A stretch of 64,000 nt of DNA from Rhizobium leguminosarum bv. viciae USDA 2370 (GTDB lineage: Bacteria > Pseudomonadota > Alphaproteobacteria > Rhizobiales > Rhizobiaceae), in contig NZ_MRDL01000032.1 of NCBI RefSeq assembly GCF_002008365.1, forward strand, positions 1 to 64,000, read 5' to 3'. Positions 1-9,807 of this stretch are shown in pieces. Each line of letters opens with the position of its first letter. Within the stretch, counting starts at the first letter, position 1. The notes under the pieces were generated by a model that did no database searches, was not told the DNA's origin, and worked only from the letters and a program-made list of their open reading frames with translations. The translations under genes were made by a program, and so were the position numbers.

Positions 1-150
1 AACTGCTTCCATGGAACTGGACACCGCCGACCATCGACGCTCAAGCGGCGTGACCAGCGGCCTTCACCGTATGCTTACGAAGGAACTGCGGAGAGCGAGT
101 CTGAATGATTTTGCGCAATGGAGCCGGTCTCGTCACTATATCAGAAACAA
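1..150. other. Intergenic stretch, no gene recognised
   Basis: This 150-base edge lies downstream of the rplQ terminator. Short frames are open here but none has a convincing ribosome binding site or recognisable protein, and codon use is unlike the neighbours. It may be the upstream region of a minus-strand gene outside the window. Confidence 0.4.
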
Positions 151-180
151 AAACAGCCGGGCTTTGCAGCCCGGCTGTTC
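151..180 (-). terminator. Rho-independent terminator of the alpha/ribosomal cluster
   Basis: A perfect 12-bp stem (152-163 with 168-179) with a TTGC loop (GCAA on the transcribed strand). Read on the minus strand it is followed at once by TTTTTGTTT. It sits about 20 bases past the rplQ stop codon and closes the ribosomal protein cluster. Confidence 0.92.
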
Positions 181-201
181 TGTTTCCGCAGGAGCGGAAG
201 A

Positions 202-624
202 TTAAGCGGCGACAGCCTGCTCTTCGGCAGCGACCCGGGCCTTGTCGGCTGCGCCCTTGGCATAGGCATCGCGATCCACGAATTCGATCACAGCCATGGC
301 GGCATTGTCGCCCTGGCGGAAGCCGGCCTTCATGATGCGCAGGTAGCCGCCGTTGCGGGTGGCGTAGCGCGTTGCGATCGTGTCGAACAGCTTCGAGACG
401 ACAGCGGCATCGCGGATCTGCGAGATCGCCTGACGGCGAGCGTGCAGGTCGCCGCGCTTGCCGAGCGTGACGAGCTTCTCGACGATCGGACGGATTTCCT
501 TGGCCTTCGGCAGGGTCGTGACGATCTGCTCGTGGGTAATCAGCGAAGCCGCCATGTTGGCGAACATCGCCTTGCGGTGGCTTGCAGTTCTATTCAGCTT
601 GCGGCCGGCTTTACCATGGCGCAT
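202..624 (-). CDS. rplQ: 50S ribosomal protein L17
   Basis: L17 is a large-subunit protein near the peptide exit tunnel. The 140-residue product begins [20 protein letters not shown], the family hallmark, and has an acidic/alanine-rich tail typical of alphaproteobacteria. An AGGAGA ribosome binding site precedes the ATG. It is the last gene of the alpha block, 123 bases after rpoA, and ends just before the strong terminator at 151-180. Confidence 0.98.
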   Translation of the reverse strand: MRHGKAGRKLNRTASHRKAMFANMAASLITHEQIVTTLPKAKEIRPIVEKLVTLGKRGDLHARRQAISQIRDAAVVSKLFDTIATRYATRNGGYLRIMKAGFRQGDNAAMAVIEFVDRDAYAKGAADKARVAAEEQAVAA

Positions 625-747
625 TGCTATTCTCCTTTAATGCAGGTGCCCTTACGCTAAGTGGGCCTGCCGTTTCCTGGCACATGCAGGCGATCGGCCT
701 GCTGTTTGACGGGGAAAGGCAGCCGAAAGAGCCTGCCTTTTGTTTTC

Positions 748-1758
748 TCAGTATTGGTCTTCGTAACGCTTGGCGAGATCTTCGATGTTCTCGGGCGGCC
801 ATGCCGGCACTTCCATACCGAGGTGCAGGCCCATGGAAGCGAGAACTTCCTTGATTTCGTTCAGCGACTTGCGACCAAAATTCGGTGTGCGGAGCATTTC
901 TGCTTCGGTCTTCTGAATGAGGTCGCCGATGTAGACGATGTTGTCGTTCTTCAGGCAGTTTGCCGAACGGACCGACAGTTCGAGTTCGTCCACCTTCTTC
1001 AGGAGAGCCGGGTTGAAAGCGAGTTCGGTGACTGCTTCCTCTTCGGTTTCCTTCTGCGGCTCGTCGAAGTTGACGAAGACGCCAAGCTGATCCTGGAGGA
1101 TGCGCGCCGCAAAAGCGACGGCGTCTTCGCCGGTGATCGAGCCATCGGTTTCGATGGTCATGTTCAGCTTGTCGTAGTCGAGAACCTGTCCTTCGCGGGT
1201 ATTTTCAACCTTGTAGGACACCTTCTTGACCGGCGAATAGAGGCTGTCGACCGGGATGAGACCGATCGGAGCATCTTCCGCACGATTGCGTTCGGCCGGA
1301 ACGTAGCCCTTGCCGTTGTTGACGGTGAACTCCATGCGGATCTCGGCGCCCTCGTCGAGCGTGCAGATGACATGCTCGGGGTTGAGGATTTCGATATCGC
1401 CGACCGTCTGAATGTCGCCAGCCGTGACAACGCCCGGGCCCTGCTTGCGCACGACCATGCGCTTTGCATCATCGCCATCCATCTTGATGGCGATTTCCTT
1501 GATGTTGAGCACGATGTCCGTCACGTCTTCGCGGACGCCCGGGATCGAGGAGAATTCATGCAGCACGCCATCGATCTGCACCGCCGTGACGGCAGCACCG
1601 CGCAGCGAGGAGAGCAGAACGCGGCGAAGCGCGTTGCCGAGCGTGAGGCCGAAGCCGCGCTCCAGCGGTTCGGCAACAAGCGTCGCCCTGGTGCGCGAGC
1701 TCGAAGAGAACTCCACCTTGTTCGGCTTGATCAGTTCCTGCCAGTTCTTCTGAATCAT
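748..1758 (-). CDS. rpoA: DNA-directed RNA polymerase subunit alpha
   Basis: RpoA dimerises to nucleate assembly of core RNA polymerase. At 336 residues it is full length. The N-terminal assembly domain (about residues 1-235) includes the [13 protein letters not shown] helix, and the C-terminal domain (about 250-320) carries the conserved [14 protein letters not shown] helix-hairpin-helix region that contacts UP elements and activators. It lies between rpsK and rplQ, as in most bacterial alpha operons. The 123-base gap to rplQ has an 8-bp hairpin (715-740) whose T-rich side faces the plus strand, so it would act on antisense rather than on rpoA transcription. Confidence 0.99.
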   Translation of the reverse strand: MIQKNWQELIKPNKVEFSSSSRTRATLVAEPLERGFGLTLGNALRRVLLSSLRGAAVTAVQIDGVLHEFSSIPGVREDVTDIVLNIKEIAIKMDGDDAKRMVVRKQGPGVVTAGDIQTVGDIEILNPEHVICTLDEGAEIRMEFTVNNGKGYVPAERNRAEDAPIGLIPVDSLYSPVKKVSYKVENTREGQVLDYDKLNMTIETDGSITGEDAVAFAARILQDQLGVFVNFDEPQKETEEEAVTELAFNPALLKKVDELELSVRSANCLKNDNIVYIGDLIQKTEAEMLRTPNFGRKSLNEIKEVLASMGLHLGMEVPAWPPENIEDLAKRYEDQY

Positions 1759-1855
1759 GAGTTTGCCTTCCGTTCGTTGCCACCATCCAATCGTGGCAAC
1801 CGAGCTTGAAAACCACCGGGAGCGCGAAGGCGCTCACCGGTGACGAGAGCGATGA

Positions 1856-2245
1856 TCAGACGCGGCGCTTCTTGCGCGGACGGCAGCCATTGTGCGGGAT
1901 CGGGGTCACGTCGCGGATGGACGTGATCATGAAACCTGCAGCCTGGAGCGCGCGCAGAGCCGATTCACGACCCGAACCCGGACCGCAAACTTCGACTTCC
2001 AGCGACTTCATGCCGTGCTCCTGGGCCTTCTTGGCGCAGTCTTCGGCAGCGATCTGGGCGGCGAACGGGGTCGACTTGCGCGAGCCCTTGAAGCCCTTGG
2101 CGCCAGCCGACGACCAGGCGATCGCATTGCCCTGCGCGTCGGTGATGGTGATCATCGTGTTGTTGAAGGTCGAGTTGACGTGAGCGACACCCGACGAGAT
2201 GTTCTTGCGCTCGCGACGGCGAACGCGGACGGCTTCCTTAGCCAT
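1856..2245 (-). CDS. rpsK: 30S ribosomal protein S11
   Basis: S11 forms part of the small-subunit platform beside the E site. The 129-residue protein contains [18 protein letters not shown] and ends in the characteristic [11 protein letters not shown] tail. A good AAGGAAT ribosome binding site precedes the ATG. It follows rpsM after a 133-base gap that holds a terminator-like hairpin (see 2333-2357), so expression may be adjusted relative to rpsM. Confidence 0.99.
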   Translation of the reverse strand: MAKEAVRVRRRERKNISSGVAHVNSTFNNTMITITDAQGNAIAWSSAGAKGFKGSRKSTPFAAQIAAEDCAKKAQEHGMKSLEVEVCGPGSGRESALRALQAAGFMITSIRDVTPIPHNGCRPRKKRRV

Positions 2246-2332
2246 GGTATTCCTTTCGTTGATCTCTTCACCGCCGTAATGCCAGCGGCTACACCGGAAC
2301 GGCGCCTATATGGTCCCGCTCCAAACTCAAAA

Positions 2333-2357
2333 GAGGCCGGCGCAGACCGCCAGCCTC
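2333..2357 (-). terminator. Internal intrinsic-terminator-like hairpin between rpsM and rpsK
   Basis: On the minus strand a 10-bp stem with one G-U pair (2357-2348 with 2342-2333) and a 5-base loop is followed directly by TTTTGAGTTT. This has the full form of a Rho-independent terminator, but it sits inside the alpha block, 22 bases past the rpsM stop codon. It could be a partial terminator (attenuator) or a 3'-end stabiliser. Effect is inferred from structure only. Confidence 0.6.
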
Positions 2358-2378
2358 CCCACCCCGGTTTCCCGGAAA

Positions 2379-2747
2379 TTACTTCTTCTTGCCAGCGATT
2401 GCCTTTGCCGGACCCTTGCGGGTGCGGGCATTGGTGTGCGTGCGCTGACCGCGAACCGGAAGGCCGCGGCGATGACGCAGGCCGCGGTAGCAGCCGAGGT
2501 CCATCAGACGCTTGATGTTCATCGCGGTATCACGACGAAGATCGCCTTCAACCTGATAGTCGCGGTCGATGGCTTCGCGGATCTGAAGGACTTCTGCGTC
2601 CGTCAGCTGATGCACACGACGTTCGGCCGGGATACCGACCTTTTCGACGATTTCCTGTGCGAATTTCGGACCGATCCCGTGAATGTAGGTCAGCGCGATA
2701 ACAACGCGCTTCGCAGTCGGGATGTTGACGCCAGCGATACGTGCCAC
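2379..2747 (-). CDS. rpsM: 30S ribosomal protein S13
   Basis: S13 sits in the head of the small subunit and contacts the P-site tRNA and the B1 bridge. I place the start at the GTG at 2747 because AAGGAG lies 7 bases upstream and the product then begins with the usual ARIAGVNIP and has the usual 122 residues; the frame is open 12 codons further, which no homologue needs. The C-terminal [14 protein letters not shown] stretch is the tRNA-contacting tail. First gene of the alpha block, 222 bases after adk. Confidence 0.97.
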   Translation of the reverse strand: MARIAGVNIPTAKRVVIALTYIHGIGPKFAQEIVEKVGIPAERRVHQLTDAEVLQIREAIDRDYQVEGDLRRDTAMNIKRLMDLGCYRGLRHRRGLPVRGQRTHTNARTRKGPAKAIAGKKK

Positions 2748-2969
2748 GCCTGTTCTCCTTGCATTCCAGTTGCCATCCGGCAAGTGGGCTTCGTTATGCG
2801 GCTCTTGAGAACCGCCCGTTCAGATTTACGTCCGTAACATGTCAAAACGACCGCACCCGGACTTCCCTGGGAAATCCGCGCCGATCGCATGGAATGTCGC
2901 GAGTTGGCGCGGTGTTTAGCGGAATCACTGCTGAAAAGCAACCGTTCCGCCAAGTTTATTTTCAAAGCC

Positions 2970-3620
2970 TTAAAGCTTGGAAAGAATGCTTTCGACCTCG
3001 GCCGTCACCTGATCGATCTCTGCCATGCCGTCCACGGACTTGAGCTTGCCCTTGGCATGGTAATAACCGATCAGCGGCGAGGTTTCCTTGTAGTAGACCT
3101 GCAGCCGAGCCGTCATGGTCTCCGGGGTGTCATCGGGACGGCGCTTGAAGTGCGTCGAACCGCACTTGTCGCACACGCCCTCAGCAGCCGGAACCTTATC
3201 GGTATCGTGATAGACGCTGCCACACTGTGCACAGGAGTAGCGACCGGCAACACGTCGGATCAATTCGTCATCATCGACACGGAATTCAATGACAACGGAG
3301 AGGCCGAGACCCTTTGCCTTCAGCATCGCCTCGGTGGCATCAGCCTGGACGAGCGTCCTGGGGAAGCCGTCGAGAATGAAGCCGTTGGCGCAATCGGGTT
3401 GATCGATTCGCTCGGAAACGATGGCAATGACGATCTCATCCGAGACGAGCTTGCCGGCGTCCATAACCGCCTTCGCGCGCTTGCCGACATCCGTGCCGGC
3501 GTTAACCGCTGCACGCAGCATGTCCCCCGTGGAAAGCTGCGGAATGCCGTGCTTTTCCACGATCCGCTGGGCCTGGGTTCCCTTACCCGCGCCCGGCGGC
3601 CCCAAAAGGATAAGTCTCAT
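2970..3620 (-). CDS. adk: Adenylate kinase
   Basis: Interconverts ATP + AMP and 2 ADP in the cytosol. The 216-residue long-form enzyme starts with the P-loop [12 protein letters not shown] and has DGFPRT. The LID domain (about residues 126-162) contains two CxxC pairs (CAQC, CDKC), the four-cysteine zinc-binding version seen in Gram-positive and many alphaproteobacterial enzymes. Its ATG overlaps the secY stop codon by four bases (ATGA, 3617-3620), indicating translational coupling at the end of the spc block. Confidence 0.98.
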   Translation of the reverse strand: MRLILLGPPGAGKGTQAQRIVEKHGIPQLSTGDMLRAAVNAGTDVGKRAKAVMDAGKLVSDEIVIAIVSERIDQPDCANGFILDGFPRTLVQADATEAMLKAKGLGLSVVIEFRVDDDELIRRVAGRYSCAQCGSVYHDTDKVPAAEGVCDKCGSTHFKRRPDDTPETMTARLQVYYKETSPLIGYYHAKGKLKSVDGMAEIDQVTAEVESILSKL

Positions 3621-4957
3621 CGCCCCCTCTTTCCTCCACGCAACTTCGATTTCTTGATCAGGCCTTCGTATTGCTGCGCGATCAGGTGACCCTGGATCTG
3701 TGCAACCGTATCAAGAGTTACGCTAACCACGATCAAAAGCGAAGTCCCACCAAGGGCTAATGGAATGCCGGTTTGCGACACCAGAATCTCTGGGAGAATG
3801 CAGACGAAGACGAGATAGATCGCGCCGATCACCGTGATGCGGGTCAGCACGTAGTCGATATATTCGGCAGTGCGCTCGCCCGGGCGGATGCCGGGAATGA
3901 AGCCGCCATGCTTCTTCAAATTGTCGGCCGTGTCCTTCGGATTGAAGACGATAGCCGTATAGAAGAAGGCGAAGAAGGCGATCAGCGCGCCGTACAGCAC
4001 CATGTAGAGCGGCTGGCCATGACCGAGGGCCGCGACGATCGATGTCGCCCAGGAAGGCATTGCCGTGGTATTGGCGAAACCCGCGACCGTTGCCGGCAGC
4101 AGCAGCAGAGACGACGCGAAGATCGCCGGAATGACACCTGAAGTGTTGAGCTTCAGCGGCAGGTGCGAGGTATCGCCCTGGAACATCCGATTGCCAACCT
4201 GCCGCTTCGGATACTGAATCAGCAGCCGGCGCTGGGCGCGTTCGACGAAGACGATGATGCCGATGACGGCGATCGCGACGATGATGACGAGCAGGATGAG
4301 GAAGGTCGACAGCGCACCGGTGCGGCCGAGTTCGAGCGTGCCGGCAAGAGCAGTGGGAAGGCCGGCGGCGATGCCGGCGAAAATGATCAGCGAGATGCCG
4401 TTGCCGATGCCGCGCGAGGTGATCTGCTCGCCGAGCCACATCAGGAACATCGTGCCGCCAAGCAGCGTCAGAACGGTGGAAACACGGAAGAACCAGCCTG
4501 GCTCGACGACGAGGCCCTGACCGCTTTCAAGGCCGGCGGCAATGCCATAGGCCTGGAGCGCACCGAGGATGACGGTGCCATAGCGGGTATACTGGTTGAT
4601 GATCTTACGGCCCTGCTCGCCTTCCTTCTTGAGGTTTTCGAGCGCCGGCACGACCGAGGTCATGAGCTGCACGATAATCGAAGCGGAGATATAGGGCATG
4701 ATGCCGAGCGCGAAGATCGCCATGCGCTGAACAGCGCCGCCCGAGAACATGTTGAAAAGGCCGAGAATGCCGCCTGACTGGCCGCGGAAAGCCTGGGCAT
4801 AGGCTTCGGGATTGAGACCCGGAAGCGGAATATGCGTGCCGAGTCGGTAGACGAGGAGAGCTGCCAGTGTGAACCACAGGCGCTTCTTCAAATCCTCGGC
4901 TTTGGCGAAGGTCGAAAAATTGAGGTTGGATGCCAATTGTTCCGCTGCAGAAGCCAT
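3617..4957 (-). CDS. secY: Protein translocase subunit SecY
   Basis: Forms the channel of the Sec translocon in the inner membrane. The 446-residue protein has ten hydrophobic segments, an early [10 protein letters not shown] stretch (TM1 region), the plug-region glycine-rich [14 protein letters not shown], and the basic C-terminal tail [12 protein letters not shown]. It pairs with SecE encoded at 32228-32428. A 235-base gap with a terminator-like hairpin separates it from rplO, so a dedicated secY-adk promoter is possible. Confidence 0.98.
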   Translation of the reverse strand: MASAAEQLASNLNFSTFAKAEDLKKRLWFTLAALLVYRLGTHIPLPGLNPEAYAQAFRGQSGGILGLFNMFSGGAVQRMAIFALGIMPYISASIIVQLMTSVVPALENLKKEGEQGRKIINQYTRYGTVILGALQAYGIAAGLESGQGLVVEPGWFFRVSTVLTLLGGTMFLMWLGEQITSRGIGNGISLIIFAGIAAGLPTALAGTLELGRTGALSTFLILLVIIVAIAVIGIIVFVERAQRRLLIQYPKRQVGNRMFQGDTSHLPLKLNTSGVIPAIFASSLLLLPATVAGFANTTAMPSWATSIVAALGHGQPLYMVLYGALIAFFAFFYTAIVFNPKDTADNLKKHGGFIPGIRPGERTAEYIDYVLTRITVIGAIYLVFVCILPEILVSQTGIPLALGGTSLLIVVSVTLDTVAQIQGHLIAQQYEGLIKKSKLRGGKRGR

Positions 4958-5148
4958 GCGTTTCTCCGCGCTACCAATTCCGGCGTCTCTGGGGGACAGA
5001 CCGGACCCGGAATCAGTATGAAATTATTCAAAACCGGGCTCAGGACGGATTGCGGCGCAACCCCTTGCCTCACCCTTGTTTTCGAGTCTTACCGGCATGA
5101 CGCGGGCGCGCCAGCCAAGTTTTTGTGAGGCCCACATATGGGAGCAAA

Positions 5149-5177
5149 ATCGCCCGGTGTGAAGCACCCCGGGCGAT
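5149..5177 (-). terminator. Internal terminator-like hairpin between rplO and secY
   Basis: The minus-strand transcript can form a stem of ATCGCCC with GGGCGAT, extended by GGTG/CACC, followed by TTTTGCTCC. It starts 16 bases after the rplO stop codon. The form is that of an intrinsic terminator in the middle of the spc block. Confidence 0.55.
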
Positions 5178-5192
5178 ATATCATCAGATTAT

Positions 5193-5669
5193 TTATTCGG
5201 CTGCAGCCGGAGCCGAAAGCAGCGTCACGGTGCCGCCGGCCTTTTCGATCTTCTCGACAGCAGGCTTGGAGGCGCCTGCAACGACGATGGTGATCTTGGC
5301 CTTGATCTCGCCGTCGGCGAGAACGCGAACGCCGTCCTTGACGCGGCGGATGACACCAGCAGCCTTGAGGGCAGCTGCGTCAACGGTCGTCTTGGCATCG
5401 AGCTTGCCGGCGTCGATCGCCGTCTGGATACGGGCCAGCGACACGACAACAAAATCGGAAGCGAAAATGTTGTTGAAGCCGCGCTTCGGCAGGCGACGAT
5501 AGATCGGCATCTGGCCGCCTTCGAAGCCGTTGATGGCGACGCCCGAACGGGACTTCTGACCCTTCACGCCGCGACCACCTGTCTTGCCCGAGCCCGAACC
5601 GATACCGCGGCCGAGGCGCTTGCGGCTGTGGGTCGAGCCTTCGTTGTCCTTGATTTCATTGAGTTTCAT
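5193..5669 (-). CDS. rplO: 50S ribosomal protein L15
   Basis: Large-subunit assembly protein. The start at 5669 gives the usual [12 protein letters not shown] beginning and 158 residues, with GGAGG upstream; the frame is open 19 codons further, overlapping rpmD, without support. The [15 protein letters not shown] glycine-rich N-terminal extension that threads into 23S rRNA is clear. Sits 16 bases after rpmD. Confidence 0.98.
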   Translation of the reverse strand: MKLNEIKDNEGSTHSRKRLGRGIGSGSGKTGGRGVKGQKSRSGVAINGFEGGQMPIYRRLPKRGFNNIFASDFVVVSLARIQTAIDAGKLDAKTTVDAAALKAAGVIRRVKDGVRVLADGEIKAKITIVVAGASKPAVEKIEKAGGTVTLLSAPAAAE

Positions 5670-5685
5670 GAGCGTTTCCTCCGTC

Positions 5686-5895
5686 TCACTTCTCGTCGAC
5701 GACGCGAACGAGATGCTGGACAGCACGGATCATGCCACGAACCGAAGGAGTATCCTCCAGCGTGCGGCGACGGTGCATCTTGTTCAGTCCGAGACCGATC
5801 AGCGTGCGCTGCTGGACGTCCGGACGGCGAATCGGGCTGCCGATCTGTTCGATCGTGACAGTCTTCGCTTCAGCCTTCTTGGTAGCCTTGGCCAT
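5686..5895 (-). CDS. rpmD: 50S ribosomal protein L30
   Basis: Small large-subunit protein of 69 residues. The core [13 protein letters not shown] followed by [20 protein letters not shown] matches the family; the first dozen residues ([10 protein letters not shown]) form a short Lys/Ala-rich extension usual in Rhizobiales. Lies 14 bases after rpsE and 16 bases before rplO in the spc block. Confidence 0.98.
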   Translation of the reverse strand: MAKATKKAEAKTVTIEQIGSPIRRPDVQQRTLIGLGLNKMHRRRTLEDTPSVRGMIRAVQHLVRVVDEK

Positions 5896-5909
5896 CTGTC
5901 AAACTCCTC

Positions 5910-6479
5910 TTATTCTTCAGAGGCGTTGCCGGAGGCGCCACGACGAGCCTGCAGCGTTGCATACTTGATGCCGCGCTGAGCTGCGATGTCCTTCGGGTGA
6001 ACCTGGTGCTTCAGAGCGTCGAAGGTGGCGCGAACCATGTTGTAGGGGTTCGACGAACCGGTCGACTTGGCGACGACGTCGTGCATGCCGAGCGTCTCGA
6101 ATACGGCGCGCATCGGACCGCCGGCGATGATGCCGGTGCCGACCTTGGCCGAGCGCAGCAGAACCTTGCCGGCGCCGTGGCGGCCATGAACGTCGTGATG
6201 CAGCGTACGGCCGTCACGCAGCGGTACGAAGATCAGCTCGCGCTTGGCGGCTTCGGTTGCCTTGCGGATGGCTTCCGGCACTTCACGTGCCTTGCCATGG
6301 CCGAAGCCGACGCGGCCCTTCTGGTCGCCAACGACGACGAGTGCTGCGAAACCGAAACGACGGCCGCCCTTGACGACCTTGGCGACGCGGTTGATCGCGA
6401 CAAGCTTGTCGACGAATTCGCTATCGCGCTCTTCACGGCTCTGGCGGTCGTCCCGCTGCGGCCTTCTTTCCTGTGCCAT
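5910..6479 (-). CDS. rpsE: 30S ribosomal protein S5
   Basis: S5 helps decoding accuracy and mRNA unwinding at the entry channel. I use the ATG at 6479 (MAQERRPQ, 189 residues), which has a GGAAGAGG ribosome binding site; the frame is open 14 codons upstream. The double-stranded RNA-binding-like domain contains [19 protein letters not shown], followed by the [13 protein letters not shown] and [10 protein letters not shown] segments of the C-terminal domain. Preceded by a 130-base gap with a large hairpin. Confidence 0.98.
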   Translation of the reverse strand: MAQERRPQRDDRQSREERDSEFVDKLVAINRVAKVVKGGRRFGFAALVVVGDQKGRVGFGHGKAREVPEAIRKATEAAKRELIFVPLRDGRTLHHDVHGRHGAGKVLLRSAKVGTGIIAGGPMRAVFETLGMHDVVAKSTGSSNPYNMVRATFDALKHQVHPKDIAAQRGIKYATLQARRGASGNASEE

Positions 6480-6575
6480 TGTCCTCTTCCTTTTTCTTTT
6501 CCGGGTGCAATCGGCAAACAAATGTGGACCGCATCAGCCTCCCCTTTCGGAGAGTGCCTGCGGTCCGGCGAAAAT

Positions 6576-6602
6576 CCGGCCGGCGCTTGAGCGTCCGGCC
6601 GG
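6576..6602 (-). terminator. GC-rich hairpin between rplR and rpsE
   Basis: A nearly perfect inverted repeat built on CCGGCCGG with a single bulged base and a short TTGA loop. On the minus strand it begins within 10 bases of the rplR stop codon and is followed by ATTTTCGCC. The T run is short, so it may be a pause, processing or weak attenuation site rather than a true terminator. Confidence 0.4.
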
Positions 6603-6609
6603 AAACTGA

Positions 6610-6972
6610 TCAGAAGGTGAGACCGCCTTCGCGGGCCGCTTCGGCGAGAGCCTTGATGCGGCCGTGATAGATGAAGGCGCCACGGTCGAACACGACTTCC
6701 GTAACACCGGCCTTGGAGGCGCGCTCTGCGAGGAGCTTGCCCACAACGGCAGCGGCGGCGGTATCGGCACCGGTCTTCAGAGAACCGCGCAGATCCTTCT
6801 CGAGAGTGGAGGCAGACGCAAGCGTCTTGCCGGCCACATCATCGATGACCTGGGCGTAGATGTTCTTCGAGGAGCGATGAACCGACAGGCGCGGACGGCC
6901 ATTGGCCACCGACTTGAGATGACGGCGCACGCGGTTGGCACGACGTGCAAGTGCTTCTTTCCTGCTAGCCAT
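6610..6972 (-). CDS. rplR: 50S ribosomal protein L18
   Basis: L18 binds 5S rRNA in the central protuberance together with L5. The 120-residue protein shows [20 protein letters not shown] near the N-terminus and ends [24 protein letters not shown], the family C-terminus. It follows rplF after 12 bases. Confidence 0.98.
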   Translation of the reverse strand: MASRKEALARRANRVRRHLKSVANGRPRLSVHRSSKNIYAQVIDDVAGKTLASASTLEKDLRGSLKTGADTAAAAVVGKLLAERASKAGVTEVVFDRGAFIYHGRIKALAEAAREGGLTF

Positions 6973-6984
6973 TTCGCGTGATCC

Positions 6985-7518
6985 TTACTTCTTCTTGCCT
7001 TCTTTGCGGACGATCCGCTCGTCAGCGTACTTGACGCCCTTGCCCTTGTAAGGCTCGGGACCGCGGTATTCGCGGATTTCGGCGGCAACCTGACCGACCT
7101 GCTGCTTGTTGATGCCGCTGACGACGATTTCCGTCGGCTTCGGAACAACGATCGAGATACCGACCGGCGGCTCGTAGATCACGTCGTGGCTGAAACCGAG
7201 AGCGAGCTGCAGGTTCTTGCCCTGCATGGCGGCGCGGTAACCGACGCCGTTGATTTCAAGCTTGCGCTCGAAACCGTCCTTGACGCCCTTGAAGATGCCT
7301 TCGATCATCGTGCGGGACATGCCCCACTTTGCGCGCGCATCCTTGGTCTGGTTCACCGGCGTCACGACGACGGCGTTATTTTCAAGCTTGAGGCTGATTT
7401 CGTCGTTAGCAACGAAAAACAGCTCGCCCTTCGGGCCCTTTGCAGTCACCTTCTGGCCATCGACCGTAGCCGTGATCCCAGCAGGCACCTGAACGGGCTT
7501 TTTACCGATACGAGACAT
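6985..7518 (-). CDS. rplF: 50S ribosomal protein L6
   Basis: L6 lies near the factor-binding site of the large subunit. The 177-residue protein begins [15 protein letters not shown] and contains the two L6 repeats, ending with the conserved [17 protein letters not shown] region. Fourth-last small-spaced gene before the rplR/rpsE junction; 42 bases after rpsH. Confidence 0.98.
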   Translation of the reverse strand: MSRIGKKPVQVPAGITATVDGQKVTAKGPKGELFFVANDEISLKLENNAVVVTPVNQTKDARAKWGMSRTMIEGIFKGVKDGFERKLEINGVGYRAAMQGKNLQLALGFSHDVIYEPPVGISIVVPKPTEIVVSGINKQQVGQVAAEIREYRGPEPYKGKGVKYADERIVRKEGKKK

Positions 7519-7560
7519 GTTTCAATCCTGTCTGTTCGCTATGGAGATCCCTGCCCGATC

Positions 7561-7959
7561 TTAGAAGACCGAGCAAAGAACCTCGCCACCAACGTTCTGT
7601 TCGCGAGCCTGGTGATCGGCCATCACACCCTTCGGAGTCGAAAGGATGGTGATGCCGAGACCGTTCGCGACCTGCGGAATGGACTTGACCGAGACATAAA
7701 CCCGGCGGCCCGGCTTGGACACACGGCCGATCTCACGGATCACCGATGCGCCTTCATAATATTTCAGCTCGATGCTGAGTTCCGACTTGCCATTGCCGAA
7801 ATCGACAACGGAATAGCCACGGATGTAGCCTTCGGACTGCAGAACATCGAGAACACGTGCACGGAGCTTCGAAGCAGGCGTCGAGACCGACGACTTGCGG
7901 CGGGAAGCGCCGTTACGGATGCGAGTGAGCATATCGCCCAACGGATCAGTCATTGTCAT
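7561..7959 (-). CDS. rpsH: 30S ribosomal protein S8
   Basis: S8 is a primary 16S rRNA-binding protein and in E. coli the translational repressor of the spc operon. The 132-residue product starts [17 protein letters not shown] with AAGGAG eight bases upstream and ends GGEVLCSVF. Whether it autoregulates here was not tested; no obvious copy of the S8 target helix was identified by eye near rplE. Confidence 0.98.
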   Translation of the reverse strand: MTMTDPLGDMLTRIRNGASRRKSSVSTPASKLRARVLDVLQSEGYIRGYSVVDFGNGKSELSIELKYYEGASVIREIGRVSKPGRRVYVSVKSIPQVANGLGITILSTPKGVMADHQAREQNVGGEVLCSVF

Positions 7960-7971
7960 GTAACCTGCTCC

Positions 7972-8277
7972 TTACCAGCTCGACTTGACGATACCCGGCA
8001 CCTTGCCGAGATTGCCGAGTTCACGCAGCGCAATACGCGACATGCGCAGTTTGCGGTAATATGCGCGCGGACGCCCCGAAACTTCGCAACGGTTGCGAAT
8101 ACGGGTCTTCGATCCATCACGCGGCAGGGATGCCAGCTTGATCGAGGCCTTGAACCGCTCTTCGATCGGAAGAGCCTGGTTCATGATGATCGCCTTCAAA
8201 CCAGCCCGCTTAGCGGCCTGGTTGGCGACCGTAGTACGGCGGCGCTTGTTCTTTTCAACTGCGCTTGTCTTCGCCAT
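7972..8277 (-). CDS. rpsN: 30S ribosomal protein S14 (zinc-independent form)
   Basis: S14 helps head assembly of the small subunit. The start at 8277 gives the standard 101-residue protein [14 protein letters not shown]; the frame is open 42 codons upstream, into rplE, and that extension is not credible. The C-terminal half [20 protein letters not shown] has a single cysteine instead of the CxxC zinc knuckle of the short form, so this is the long C-minus S14. Follows rplE after 32 bases. Confidence 0.97.
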   Translation of the reverse strand: MAKTSAVEKNKRRRTTVANQAAKRAGLKAIIMNQALPIEERFKASIKLASLPRDGSKTRIRNRCEVSGRPRAYYRKLRMSRIALRELGNLGKVPGIVKSSW

Positions 8278-8309
8278 GTCAGGTTCCTTTTCTACGCTCG
8301 TCGTTACGG

Positions 8310-8867
8310 TTATTGACGGAACGGGAAGCTGAACTCTTTCAGAAGAGCCCGTGCTTCGTCGTCGGTCGTCGCCGTCGTGCAAACGATGATGTCCATGCCC
8401 CACATCTGATCAACCTTGTCGTAGTTGATCTCAGGGAACACAATGTGCTCCTTGATGCCCATGGCGAAGTTGCCACGGCCGTCAAAGCTCTTCGGGTTCA
8501 GGCCGCGGAAGTCGCGAACGCGCGGGAGCGCGATGTTCACGAGGCGGTCCATGAACTCGTACATGCGGGCGCCGCGCAGGGTGACCTTCGCGCCGATCGG
8601 CATCTGTTCGCGGACCTTGAAGCCTGCGATAGAGTTACGTGCGCGGGTGATGACCGGCTTCTGGCCGGCGATCGCAGCGAGGTCGGCGGCAGCTACCGTC
8701 GGCTTCTTCGAGTCAGCGGTCGCTTCGCCGACACCCATGTTGATCACGATCTTGTCGAGCTTCGGGATCATCATCTCGTTGGCGTAGGAGAACTGCTCCT
8801 GCATCGCCTTGCGGATGCGCTCGACATATTCCTTCTTGAGCCGCGGCTCATATTTTGCCTCAGCCAT
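8310..8867 (-). CDS. rplE: 50S ribosomal protein L5
   Basis: L5 binds 5S rRNA and contacts P-site tRNA. The 185-residue sequence has the [11 protein letters not shown] motif, [20 protein letters not shown] and ends with the [15 protein letters not shown] segment typical of the family. Its start overlaps the end of rplX by 8 bases, suggesting coupled translation. Confidence 0.98.
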   Translation of the reverse strand: MAEAKYEPRLKKEYVERIRKAMQEQFSYANEMMIPKLDKIVINMGVGEATADSKKPTVAAADLAAIAGQKPVITRARNSIAGFKVREQMPIGAKVTLRGARMYEFMDRLVNIALPRVRDFRGLNPKSFDGRGNFAMGIKEHIVFPEINYDKVDQMWGMDIIVCTTATTDDEARALLKEFSFPFRQ

Positions 8868-9168
8868 CGATCACTTCTCCAGAACGCTTGGCCACACGGA
8901 CCTTCTTGCCGTCAACAACCTTGAAACCGACGCGGGTCGGCTTGCCGTCCTTGTCGATGATTGCAACGTTGGACAGGTGAACCGGGGCTTCCTTGTTGAT
9001 GATGCCGGCTTCCTGGGTCTGCGTCTGGCGCTGGTGGCGCTTGACGACGTTGACGCCACGAACAACGGCACGATCTTCCTTCGGCATGACCTGGACAACT
9101 TCGCCGGTACGGCCCTTGTCCTTGCCAGCGAGCATGACGACCTTGTCGCCCTTACGAATCTTCTGCAT
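8860..9168 (-). CDS. rplX: 50S ribosomal protein L24
   Basis: Early assembly protein for the large subunit. It has the KOW motif [20 protein letters not shown] at the N-terminus and 102 residues in all. Preceded by GGAGCGA. Lies 11 bases after rplN and overlaps rplE by 8 bases. Confidence 0.98.
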   Translation of the reverse strand: MQKIRKGDKVVMLAGKDKGRTGEVVQVMPKEDRAVVRGVNVVKRHQRQTQTQEAGIINKEAPVHLSNVAIIDKDGKPTRVGFKVVDGKKVRVAKRSGEVIDG

Positions 9169-9179
9169 CGCTTCGCTCC

Positions 9180-9548
9180 TTACAGTACTTCGGGAGCCAG
9201 CGAGATGATCTTCATGTGGTTCTTGGCGCGAAGTTCGCGCGGAACCGGTCCGAAGATACGGGTGCCGATCGGCTCTTTCTTGTTGTCGATGAGGACTGCT
9301 GCGTTGGTGTCGAAGCGGATGACGGAGCCATCCGGACGACGGATATCCTTAGCGGTGCGAACGACAACCGCCTTCATCACGTCACCCTTCTTCACACGGC
9401 CGCGCGGGATCGCTTCCTTGATCGAAACGACGATGACGTCGCCGATCGAGGCATACTTGCGCTTCGAGCCGCCCAGCACCTTGATGCACATGACACGACG
9501 TGCGCCGGAATTATCCGCGACGTCGAGGTTTGTTTGCATCTGAATCAT
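9180..9548 (-). CDS. rplN: 50S ribosomal protein L14
   Basis: L14 forms part of the subunit interface bridge B8. The 122-residue protein starts [20 protein letters not shown] with an AGAAGG ribosome binding site. It is the first gene of the spc block and is preceded by a 259-base gap that ends the S10 block, with a terminator-like hairpin (9728-9752) on the S10 side. A spc promoter is therefore expected at 9549-9727, but no convincing -35/-10 pair stands out by eye. Confidence 0.98.
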   Translation of the reverse strand: MIQMQTNLDVADNSGARRVMCIKVLGGSKRKYASIGDVIVVSIKEAIPRGRVKKGDVMKAVVVRTAKDIRRPDGSVIRFDTNAAVLIDNKKEPIGTRIFGPVPRELRAKNHMKIISLAPEVL

Positions 9549-9727
9549 ATCAGGTCGCCTTCTTGGTTTACCGGAATGGTTGGGCTAGCCCCCTACTCCG
9601 GCTTATGAAAATTTTCGCCGGCCGAGCTGCCATGACGGCAGCACAGACGCGGCAATAGCTGAATAGCGCGGGATCGATCGTGCCAGGGTGGTTTCCCGAA
9701 CGGGACCTTCCGTGCGCTCAAAGCAAA

Positions 9728-9752
9728 AGAACGCCCGGCATTCGAGCGTTCT
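9728..9752 (-). terminator. Terminator-like hairpin at the S10/spc boundary
   Basis: On the minus strand a 10-bp stem with one G-U pair (AGAACGCTCG with CGGGCGTTCT) and 5-base loop is followed by TTTTGCTTT. It lies about 55 bases past the rpsQ stop codon and looks like a genuine intrinsic terminator or attenuator, matching the place where E. coli separates its S10 and spc operons. Confidence 0.65.
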
Positions 9753-9807
9753 GACGCTGCTTCATACAGATATTTCGGCGAGACGCAAGGCCTCGCGCAA
9801 AATTCTG

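Noticed and set aside
11..205. 64-codon frame at the window edge
   Set aside because: No ribosome binding site, runs through the rplQ terminator, and is convergent with the ribosomal cluster.
715..740. 8-bp hairpin with T run after rpoA
   Set aside because: The T run follows the stem on the plus strand only, so it is not a terminator for the minus-strand rpoA transcript; noted under rpoA instead.
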